From NCBI GenBank assembly GCA_900547435.1, contig URGO01000076.1:1-14746 (forward strand): a stretch of 14,746 nt of DNA, given 5' to 3'. The first letter of the stretch is position 1; every line of letters starts with the position of its first letter. Position numbers and translations under genes: made by a program. This document shows positions 6,574 to 12,487 of the stretch, one piece after another. Origin of the DNA: an uncultured Parabacteroides sp. Its GTDB lineage: Bacteria; Bacteroidota; Bacteroidia; Bacteroidales; Tannerellaceae. Below the pieces are notes generated by a model. The model did no database searches. It had not been told where the DNA came from and worked only from the letters and a program-made list of their open reading frames with translations.

Positions 6574-7383
6574 ATGTACACGATAGATAAACTGAAAAAT
6601 CAAGAAAATTTCTTTCTATTGGCAGGTCCGTGTGTCATTGAAGGAGAAGAAATGGCTATGCGAATCGCAGAAAAGATTGTAAACATCACGGAAAAATTGA
6701 AAATCCCATATGTATTCAAAGGATCTTATCGGAAGGCCAATCGTTCCCGATTAGATTCATTTACCGGAATCGGAGATGAAAAGGCCCTAAAAATCCTCCG
6801 GAAAGTGCATGAAACCTTTGGGGTACCTACGGTTACCGATATTCACGAAACACATGAAGCCGAACTTGCCGCCGAATATGTGGATATATTGCAAATACCC
6901 GCTTTCCTTTGTCGGCAAACCGATTTATTAGTTGCAGCGGCTCATACCGGAAAAATCGTCAATATCAAAAAGGGACAATTCCTCTCTCCTTCCGCCATGC
7001 AATTTGCAGCCCAAAAAGTAGCGGATGCCGGCAATAATAATATCATGCTTACGGAACGGGGAACCACCTTTGGGTATACCGACCTGGTCGTTGATTTCCG
7101 GGGAATCCCGCAAATGCAACAATTCGGTTATCCGGTGATCATGGATACAACACATTCCCTCCAACAACCGAATCAAAATTCAGGAGTCACCGGAGGAATG
7201 CCAAACTTGATTGAAACCATAGCAAAAGCCGCTATAGCCGTAGGAGCCGATGGATTATTCCTTGAAACACACCCAAATCCTTCGCAAGCCAAATCAGATG
7301 GAGCAAATATGTTGCAATTAGATTTACTAGAAGGATTATTAACCCGGCTTATTCGTATCCGGAAAGCAATCCAACCAGCATAA
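6574..7383 (+). CDS. kdsA: 3-deoxy-8-phosphooctulonate (KDO-8-P) synthase, metal-dependent type
   Basis: 269 residues. KdsA condenses phosphoenolpyruvate with arabinose-5-phosphate to KDO-8-P, the committed step to the KDO of LPS inner core. Visible motifs are L-A-G-P-C20, F-K-G-S-Y-R-K-A-N-R-S (48-58), T-D-I-H-E (88-92), Q-I-P-A-F-L-C-R-Q-T-D-L-L, N-I-K-K-G-Q-F and T-E-R-G-T-T-F-G-Y. C20, H194, E231 and D242 align with the Aquifex metal ligands (Cys11, His185, Glu222, Asp233). The non-metal E. coli type has Asn instead of this Cys, so a divalent-metal enzyme is expected. It follows miaA by 5 bases and is closed by a strong hairpin at 7398-7443. The isomerase gene often found near kdsA is not in this window. 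Confidence 0.96.
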   Translation: MYTIDKLKNQENFFLLAGPCVIEGEEMAMRIAEKIVNITEKLKIPYVFKGSYRKANRSRLDSFTGIGDEKALKILRKVHETFGVPTVTDIHETHEAELAAEYVDILQIPAFLCRQTDLLVAAAHTGKIVNIKKGQFLSPSAMQFAAQKVADAGNNNIMLTERGTTFGYTDLVVDFRGIPQMQQFGYPVIMDTTHSLQQPNQNSGVTGGMPNLIETIAKAAIAVGADGLFLETHPNPSQAKSDGANMLQLDLLEGLLTRLIRIRKAIQPA

Positions 7384-7397
7384 CTATTTATATAAAC

Positions 7398-7443
7398 AAA
7401 GGCACAAAAACACGGAATGCTGATTCTGCGTTTTTGTGCCTTT
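7398..7443. terminator. Strong bidirectional intrinsic terminator after kdsA
   Basis: The perfect 14-bp arms AAAGGCACAAAAAC (7398-7411) and GTTTTTGTGCCTTT (7430-7443) continue inward past one mismatch (7412/7429) as six more pairs including one G-T, closing on a GCTG loop (7419-7422). Both strands end in a T-tract. It lies 15 bases after the kdsA stop and 20 bases from the stop of the convergent Crp/Fnr gene, so it can serve both. Confidence 0.85.
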
Positions 7444-7463
7444 TAGAAGTCACCCATCCTTAT

Positions 7464-8168
7464 TTATCCGAGGCGACTTATTTTTTTCAATTTATCTACA
7501 TCAATAATTTTAATTTTTCTACCATCCATAGCAATCACATGCTCAGCCACGAAAGTCGAAAGTGTACGAATAGCATTTGAAGTGGTCATATTTGATAAAT
7601 TAGCTAAATCTTCACGTGCCAAATAAATACTTAATGTTGCACCATCTTCTTCCAACCCATAACTATCTTTCAGGAATAAAAGAGATTCAGCTAAACGTCC
7701 TCGGATATGTTTTTGTGTCAGATTAACGGTTCGCTCATCCGAGATTCCCAGGTCTGTTGACAATTGACGAATAAAGAACATAGCTAAATCCGGATTGCCA
7801 TAAATTAAATCATTAACTATCGCCAAAGGTATCATGCAAATAGTAGAAGCCTCGAATGCAGAAGCATTAGTCAGATAATTCTCATGGGCAAAATGTGCAC
7901 GATAGCCGAAATACTGCACCGGTTTGATCATCCGGATAATCTGACTACGTCCTCCCACTCCATCTTTATAAATCTTCACTTTTCCTTTCAGAAGACACAT
8001 CATATCAGTCGGCTCATCACCTTCACAATAAATCAACGAGTTCCGCTTGAAATTCTGGATTGACGCATTACTACGCAAAATTTCCCTTTCCTTTTCAGTC
8101 AATACCCGCCAAACCTCTGGCAAACTTGACGAAAAATCAATCTCTTCCTTATGCTGTTGTCTAACCAC
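7464..8168 (-). CDS. Crp/Fnr-family transcriptional regulator
   Basis: 234 residues: an N-terminal cNMP-binding-like beta-roll (about 20-125), a dimer helix (about 126-152) and a C-terminal winged helix (about 155-225), with the recognition region L-A-R-E-D-L-A-N-L-S-N-M-T-T-S-N-A-I-R (183-201). The cyclic-nucleotide contact segment, usually FGE followed by R-[ST], reads F87-G-Y-R-A-H here, so the usual Glu and the following Arg are missing. The N-terminal cysteine cluster of oxygen-sensing FNR is absent, and the only cysteines are C48, C58 and C111. The ligand and targets are therefore unknown. The start is GTG (8166-8168); the first in-frame ATG is at codon 56, too late for a complete domain. 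The gene has its own likely promoter at 8206-8233 and shares the terminator with kdsA. Confidence 0.9.
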   Translation of the reverse strand: MVRQQHKEEIDFSSSLPEVWRVLTEKEREILRSNASIQNFKRNSLIYCEGDEPTDMMCLLKGKVKIYKDGVGGRSQIIRMIKPVQYFGYRAHFAHENYLTNASAFEASTICMIPLAIVNDLIYGNPDLAMFFIRQLSTDLGISDERTVNLTQKHIRGRLAESLLFLKDSYGLEEDGATLSIYLAREDLANLSNMTTSNAIRTLSTFVAEHVIAMDGRKIKIIDVDKLKKISRLG

Positions 8169-8205
8169 GGCTAAAATTATTGCTATATAACATACTTTTA
8201 CGACA

Positions 8206-8233
8206 CAAAAATAATAACTATTTGTCTAACAAA
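8206..8233 (-). promoter_or_regulatory. Possible promoter of the Crp/Fnr gene
   Basis: On the minus strand TATTTTTG (plus 8206-8213) fits TAnnTTTG. A TTTG (plus 8230-8233) lies 16 bp upstream, shorter than the usual 19-21. The region is very AT-rich, so chance matches are easy. The rest of the 160-bp gap shows only a small perfect inverted repeat TCTAT-C-ATAGA (8276-8286) and a weak TTTATG/CATAAA hairpin (8303-8322) after the DUF1460 stop. No clear terminator is seen. Confidence 0.35.
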
Positions 8234-8328
8234 AAAAGATTTTGAATAAAAATTATCACTTTTTATATGGCAAATTCTATCATAGAGTCGATTTATAGTA
8301 AATTTATGCTATGCGTCATAAAATCTTG

Positions 8329-9186
8329 TCAAAACATGATTGACGGACGAAGAATCCAAATGCCACGACAATTTTTTTGACGAATGGCATAATCGGCCAA
8401 CGATTCCTGATTTGTAATAACTTTTTTAGCACCTGAAGAAGCATGGACAAATGTCAACTTTTGTGGAGTTTCCCAATAGGCAATGCCAACATGCGTCACA
8501 TCCAATCCCTTTATATTCGTCACAAATGCTATAATATCACCATCTTCAATTTTTGAAGAAATCTCTTCTATGTATTCTTTTGGCAAATAAGAATAGCTAT
8601 TCCGCTTATTGATTGCTGATTCTATTTCCTGCATTTCCCCCACCCAGTCCGGGTGTGCTTTTAAGGCCGGATAGGATTCCGGATGAGAAGACATGAAAGA
8701 TAAATTCAATTGAAGAGGAACACTCCGTGATATAGCCGCGGTTTTATCCATAATCATTCCACGAACCTGATTTTCATATAGCCAATCCGAGAAATAATGC
8801 AAACGATTCAAATAAGAGACCTCTCCATTTCTATAACGCATCAATCGCAGATAATCTGCTAATCCATTGAAGTCTGGATTATCCTCTTTCGCTTCATAAG
8901 CCAACGCCAAAACTATTTCCACGAAAGTAGTACAATCCAATTGCCTAAAGTTTACAACTATACCTTCCGGATTTCTTTCCAAAGTAGCTGATTGGTAAGG
9001 CGTACCCAAAAACTTTTGGGCAGCATGAAGCACTCTTATACCAAACGAACAAGAACTATCCTTTTGCAATTCCTTTAAGATTTGGACACATCGCAAGGAA
9101 TCTTCCTGAGTATAATAAAGAGATTGTGCAAACACATTCATGCACAAAACACATCCCATCAAGCCCAATATCCAACGCCTTATCAT
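8329..9186 (-). CDS. Secreted DUF1460 protein, N-acetylmuramoyl-L-alanine amidase-like (NlpC/P60-related fold)
   Basis: 285 residues. A signal peptide spans residues 1-20 (I-R-R, hydrophobic core, N-V-F-A before Q21). L-M-G-C at 9-12 resembles a lipobox but lies too close to the N-terminus to be convincing. The mature part fits the Bacteroidetes DUF1460 family: G61-T-P-Y, the nucleophile region Q82-L-D-C85-T-T-F-V-E, the Y-L-N-R-L-H-Y-F-S-D-W segment (125-135), and D229-V-T-H232-V-G-I-A-Y with the probable catalytic His, followed by V-H248-A-S-S. Solved members have a papain-like fold and are thought to cleave peptidoglycan between muramic acid and L-Ala or within the stem (family knowledge; exact bond inferred). 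It starts 8 bases after the uvrB stop, so it is probably transcribed with uvrB although the functions are unrelated. Confidence 0.88.
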   Translation of the reverse strand: MIRRWILGLMGCVLCMNVFAQSLYYTQEDSLRCVQILKELQKDSSCSFGIRVLHAAQKFLGTPYQSATLERNPEGIVVNFRQLDCTTFVEIVLALAYEAKEDNPDFNGLADYLRLMRYRNGEVSYLNRLHYFSDWLYENQVRGMIMDKTAAISRSVPLQLNLSFMSSHPESYPALKAHPDWVGEMQEIESAINKRNSYSYLPKEYIEEISSKIEDGDIIAFVTNIKGLDVTHVGIAYWETPQKLTFVHASSGAKKVITNQESLADYAIRQKNCRGIWILRPSIMF

Positions 9187-9194
9187 AATCCCGC

Positions 9195-11222
9195 TTACTC
9201 CTTTTTCGTTTCCAATAACATTTCCAATTTAACCAATTCATCCCGATATTGGGCAGCTTCGATAAATTCTAATTTCTTAGCCGCTTCCGCCATCCTGCGC
9301 TTGGTCTGCTCGATAGCCTTTTCCAATTGAGCACGATTCATATATTGAACAACCGGGTCAGCCGCAAGTGTAGGTTTCGGTTCTACATAAGCGTATGACT
9401 CAACCGAGGCTTGTTGTTGTTTCTCTGCGACCAGCGAAACACTATTCTTAACAACCTGCTTCGGTGTGATTCCATGCTTTTCATTGTATGCCATTTGCTT
9501 CTCCCGACGTCGGTTCGTCTCGTCAATGGTAAGTTTCATACTTTCCGTAATTTTATCCGCATAAAATATCACCTTTCCATTCACGTTCCGGGCCGCACGT
9601 CCAGCCGTTTGTGTCAAAGAACGATGCGAACGCAAGAAGCCTTCTTTGTCCGCGTCCAAAATAGCCACCAAGGAAACCTCCGGCAAATCCAATCCTTCAC
9701 GGAGCAAATTCACACCAATCAACACATCAAACAAACCTTTCCGCAAATCATCCATAATCTGTACACGCTCCAATGTATCTACATCACTATGAATATAATT
9801 GCATCGGACTCCCATACGGGTCATGTAAGTGGTCAACTCTTCCGCCATGCGCTTGGTCAACGTTGTAACCAGAATCCGTTCATCAACCGCGGCACGTTGG
9901 GCAATCTCTTCCATCAAATCATCTATCTGGTTCAATGTCGGACGCACTTCTATTACCGGATCCAGCAATCCAGTCGGACGAATCACCTGATCAACCACAA
10001 CACCTTCACTCTTTTCCAACTCATAATCCGCCGGAGTAGCACTGACATATATCGCACAAGGTGTAAGAGATTCAAATTCTTCAAAAGTCAACGGACGGTT
10101 ATCCATAGCCGCAGGAAGACGGAACCCATAATCCACCAAGTTCTTCTTCCGAGCATAGTCTCCTCCATACATCGCACGGATCTGGGGTATCGTCACATGA
10201 CTCTCGTCTACCACCAACAAAAAGTCTTTCGGGAAATAGTCCAACAAGCAAAACGGGCGCTCGCCCGCCACACGACCATCAAAGTACCGGGAATAGTTCT
10301 CTATACCTGAACAATGCCCCAACTCACGAATCATCTCCAAATCATACGTCACACGTTCATACAAACGCTTGGCCTCATAAGGTTTCCCGATTTCCTTCAG
10401 GAACTCAACCTGCTTTCCCAAATCCACATCAATCTGACCAACCGCCTGATTGATACGCTCTTGCGTTGTCACAAACAAATTGGTCGGATAAATATTCAAT
10501 TCATCTTGTTCATCAATCTCACGCCCACTCATCGGATCAAAAGAAGAAATGCGATCTATCTCATCTCCCCAAAACTCGATACGATAAGCCACCCCATCAA
10601 AGGTTTCTATGGCCGGGAAAATATCTACCGTATCACCATTCACACGAAAACACCCACTCTTAAATTCCAACTTATTATTAATGTAAAGAGCAGCCACAAA
10701 ACGACGTAACAATTCGTCCCGGTCTATTTGCATACCTTTTTCCAGATGGGTCACTTTTTCGGCAAAAGCTCGTGGATCAGCCATACCATAAAGACATGAA
10801 ACCGAAGAAACCACGATTACATCGCGCCTGCCGGACAAAAGAGATGCCGTAGCACGTAGGCGTAATTTATCAATCTCTTCATTGATGGCCAAATCTTTTT
10901 CAATATAGGTATCTGTCGATGGAAGATAAGCCTCCGGCTGGTAATAATCATAATAAGACACAAAATATTCTACCGCATTATTCGGGAAAAAAGATTTAAA
11001 TTCGCTATATAGCTGAGCGGCCAATGTTTTGTTATGGCTCAATATAAGCGTAGGTCGACGGACCTTCTCGATTACGTTCGCTATGGTAAAAGTCTTACCG
11101 GAACCGGTAACACCCAACAATGTCTGATATGGGACTCCAGCTTTCAATCCTTCGGTCAGGGCGGCTATAGCCTCCGGCTGATCACCTGTTGGCTTAAATG
11201 GAGATGATAATTCAAAATTCAT
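9195..11222 (-). CDS. uvrB: Excinuclease ABC subunit B (UvrB)
   Basis: 675 residues, the usual UvrB length (E. coli 673). UvrB verifies DNA damage handed over by UvrA and recruits UvrC for incision. Visible in order: F-x-P-x-G-D-Q-P (9-16), Walker A G37-V-T-G-S-G-K-T44, the beta-hairpin region S89-Y-Y-D-Y-Y-Q-P-E-A-Y, which inserts between DNA strands, the D339-E-S-H box, Y392-V-S-A-T-P, and a C-terminal UVR motif (about 635-670, E-x-A-A-x-x-R-D-E-L) that contacts UvrC. The ATG at 11220-11222 is chosen because it gives the canonical M-N-F-E-L-x-S-x-F-x-P start. The frame stays open 25 codons further to a TTG at 11297, but that extension is low-complexity (VVVMTTFFFFIYF) and covers a terminator hairpin. 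The upstream promoter-leader-terminator arrangement may regulate it. Confidence 0.97.
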   Translation of the reverse strand: MNFELSSPFKPTGDQPEAIAALTEGLKAGVPYQTLLGVTGSGKTFTIANVIEKVRRPTLILSHNKTLAAQLYSEFKSFFPNNAVEYFVSYYDYYQPEAYLPSTDTYIEKDLAINEEIDKLRLRATASLLSGRRDVIVVSSVSCLYGMADPRAFAEKVTHLEKGMQIDRDELLRRFVAALYINNKLEFKSGCFRVNGDTVDIFPAIETFDGVAYRIEFWGDEIDRISSFDPMSGREIDEQDELNIYPTNLFVTTQERINQAVGQIDVDLGKQVEFLKEIGKPYEAKRLYERVTYDLEMIRELGHCSGIENYSRYFDGRVAGERPFCLLDYFPKDFLLVVDESHVTIPQIRAMYGGDYARKKNLVDYGFRLPAAMDNRPLTFEEFESLTPCAIYVSATPADYELEKSEGVVVDQVIRPTGLLDPVIEVRPTLNQIDDLMEEIAQRAAVDERILVTTLTKRMAEELTTYMTRMGVRCNYIHSDVDTLERVQIMDDLRKGLFDVLIGVNLLREGLDLPEVSLVAILDADKEGFLRSHRSLTQTAGRAARNVNGKVIFYADKITESMKLTIDETNRRREKQMAYNEKHGITPKQVVKNSVSLVAEKQQQASVESYAYVEPKPTLAADPVVQYMNRAQLEKAIEQTKRRMAEAAKKLEFIEAAQYRDELVKLEMLLETKKE

Positions 11223-11264
11223 AGTTTTTCTTTCATTAGAATAAATACGATTATAAAAGTATAT

Positions 11265-11295
11265 AAAAAAGAAAAAGGTTGTCATCACGACAACC
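11265..11295 (-). terminator. Intrinsic terminator (attenuator?) just upstream of uvrB
   Basis: On the minus strand GGTTGTC-GTGAT-GACAACC (plus 11277-11295) forms a perfect 7-bp GC-containing stem with a 5-nt loop, followed at once by TTTTTCTTTTTT (plus 11265-11276). This is a textbook Rho-independent terminator on the minus strand only; the plus strand has no U-tract. It lies 43 bases before the uvrB ATG, so it either ends a small RNA or attenuates uvrB transcription. Confidence 0.75.
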
Positions 11296-11337
11296 AATCT
11301 CCATTGTTAACCTTAAATCTAATACCATGAAAAACAC
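11265..11337 (-). ncRNA. Predicted short leader RNA or sRNA (about 70 nt) upstream of uvrB
   Basis: A strong promoter (11342-11373) would start transcription near 11335-11337, and the terminator at 11265-11295 would end it, giving an RNA of about 70 nt. It contains an AT-rich body with two ATG triplets and then the terminal hairpin. It could be an independent small RNA or the attenuated 5' leader of uvrB. I cannot name an RNA family from memory. Existence is inferred from promoter plus terminator; abundance and exact ends are unknown. Confidence 0.5.
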
Positions 11338-11341
11338 GGTG

Positions 11342-11373
11342 CAAATATATAGGGATTCTTGAATCCCTACAAA
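11342..11373 (-). promoter_or_regulatory. Promoter with a perfect palindrome as its spacer (operator candidate)
   Basis: Minus strand: TTTG (plus 11370-11373), exactly 20 bp of spacer, then TATATTTG (plus 11342-11349), a full match to the Bacteroidetes -33/-7 consensus. The whole spacer (11350-11369, plus-strand TAGGGATTCTTGAATCCCTA) is a 9-bp perfect inverted repeat around a 2-bp centre, with no base left over on either side. A dimeric repressor bound there would occlude both promoter elements. The binding protein is unknown. Confidence 0.7.
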
Positions 11374-11486
11374 TATACAGGTAAGAAAAATCAATAAATT
11401 AATATTATTTAGCAGATAAATTCATCTTAAGCACTTTTTGAAATATATTTTCACAAAACAACATGACTATCCGACAGGTGTTCAAA

Positions 11487-11574
11487 TTCATGCCTATCTT
11501 TGATGAAAAAGATGCCTATCTTTGTCTTCGTTTATGCCTATCTTTCCAACAAAACATAGGCATAAATATTTCGG
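11487..11574. repeat. Array B: four ATGCCTAT-type 8-mers at exact 22-bp spacing (orientation + + + -)
   Basis: Units start at 11490, 11512 and 11534 (ATGCCTAT) and 11556 (ATAGGCAT, inverted), each exactly 22 bp apart. Flanks also match array A: TTC before unit 1, AAG before unit 2, AAC before unit 4 and TTTCGG after it. Units 3 and 4 form an 11-bp perfect stem, TTTATGCCTAT (11531-11541) with ATAGGCATAAA (11556-11566), and a 14-nt loop. The array lies in the divergent region between uvrB and coaW and ends 16 bases before the coaW -33 element. No long T-tract follows, so a terminator role is less likely here than for array A. Confidence 0.85.
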
Positions 11575-11590
11575 AAAAAAGGCTGGTTAT

Positions 11591-11621
11591 TTTGCTATTT
11601 GCGAGAAAGAGCGTACATTTG
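11591..11621 (+). promoter_or_regulatory. Predicted promoter of the coaW-asmA operon
   Basis: TTTG (11591-11594), 19 bp spacer, then TACATTTG (11614-11621) match the Bacteroidetes consensus in both boxes and spacing. The transcript would begin near 11627, leaving a leader of about 15 nt before the ATG at 11642. Within 11223-11641 the remaining stretch, about 11375-11486, is AT-rich and shows only a short imperfect palindrome (TGAAATATATTTTCA, 11439-11453). Confidence 0.65.
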
Positions 11622-11641
11622 GGCACATTAAATAAATTAAT

Positions 11642-12487
11642 ATGGGTGTTGTAATAGGTATTGACGTAGGCGGAAGCACGACCAAGGTCGTCGGTATCGC
11701 CAATGATAAGATTTGTAATCCGATGTTTGTACGGGCAACCGACCCGGTTGCTTCTCTGTTTGGTGCATTGGGTAAATATCTATATGATAATGGTATTCCG
11801 CTTTCCAGTGTGGACAAGATTTTGTTGACAGGCGTAGGAAGTGCTTATATAACACAACCGCTTTATAATTTGCCCACGGCGCGTGTGGACGAGTTTTTAG
11901 CCAACGGACTGGGTGCGCAATACCGGACCCGTTTGGACAAGCTAATCGTGGTCAGTATGGGGACCGGAACTTCTTTTGTCCGCGTGAAAGATAATGATGT
12001 CCAGCATATCGGAGGTGTAGGTATCGGTGGAGGTACTATTTTAGGCCTTTCCCGCTTGTTACTCAAGACACAAGATTTCAAGCAAATCATCGAATTGGCA
12101 TTGAAAGGAAGTTTGGAAAGCATCGACCTCCGCATCAAAGATATTTGCAATCGCCCACTTCCCGGACTTCCGCTCAACGCAACGGCCTCTATTTTTGGAA
12201 AAGCCGCGGCTAACGCCAAGCAAGAAGATATCGCGGCCGGTATTATACATATGGTATTGCAGACCATCGGACAAGCGGCGATTCTCTCTTCATTAAATTC
12301 GGACATCAATGACTTCGTGCTTATCGGGAATCTTACCCGGATGCCTCAATGCAACGAAACATTTCCATCGTTGGAAAAAATGTTTCAAAAACGTTTTCTG
12401 ATTCCGGAGTATGCAGAATACCGCACGGCTATAGGTGCTGCTCTTGCCTATATACAAGGTAAGGAATGTGAGGAGATTATGCCATGA
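11642..12487 (+). CDS. coaW: Type II pantothenate kinase (CoaW-like)
   Basis: 281 residues of the eukaryotic-type (type II) PanK fold, an actin/hexokinase-like ATPase. G6-I-D-V-G-G-S-T-T-K15 is the phosphate-1 loop, L62-T-G-V-G-S-A follows, E84 in V-D-E-F-L-A aligns with the expected catalytic glutamate, and M106-G-T-G-T-S and G124-G-V-G-I-G-G-G-T-I-L-G-L match Staphylococcus CoaW closely. The enzyme phosphorylates pantothenate, the first step of coenzyme A synthesis, in the cytoplasm. Type II enzymes are typically little inhibited by CoA (family knowledge). The start at 11642 gives a proper N-terminus and fits the promoter at 11591-11621. The stop overlaps the next start by ATGA. A different N-acetylglucosamine-kinase-like role is less likely given the GTGTS and GGIGxGGG elements. 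Confidence 0.88.
   Translation: MGVVIGIDVGGSTTKVVGIANDKICNPMFVRATDPVASLFGALGKYLYDNGIPLSSVDKILLTGVGSAYITQPLYNLPTARVDEFLANGLGAQYRTRLDKLIVVSMGTGTSFVRVKDNDVQHIGGVGIGGGTILGLSRLLLKTQDFKQIIELALKGSLESIDLRIKDICNRPLPGLPLNATASIFGKAAANAKQEDIAAGIIHMVLQTIGQAAILSSLNSDINDFVLIGNLTRMPQCNETFPSLEKMFQKRFLIPEYAEYRTAIGAALAYIQGKECEEIMP

Noticed and set aside
8276..8322. Small inverted repeats between the Crp/Fnr and DUF1460 genes as a terminator
   Set aside because: The stems are only 5-6 bp, AT-only or nearly so, and lack a clear T-tract. They are recorded but not called.
9411..10310. 299-codon open frame on the plus strand opposite uvrB
   Set aside because: It is antisense to a highly conserved gene, has a shadow-like composition rich in His, Arg, Ile and Thr, and shows no recognisable domain.
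11223..11297. Extension of uvrB by 25 codons to a TTG start (VVVMTTFFFFIYF...)
   Set aside because: UvrB normally starts at the M-N-F-E-L-type sequence, the extension is low-complexity, and its DNA is better explained as a terminator hairpin with a T-tract.
11328..11363. Plus-strand mini-ORF MKNTVQIYRDS ending inside the palindrome
   Set aside because: It has 11 codons, no promoter on that strand and overlaps the predicted minus-strand promoter. The bases are explained by the regulatory elements.
11865..12310. 148-codon minus-strand frame opposite coaW
   Set aside because: It is a shadow of the conserved pantothenate-kinase frame with no independent evidence.
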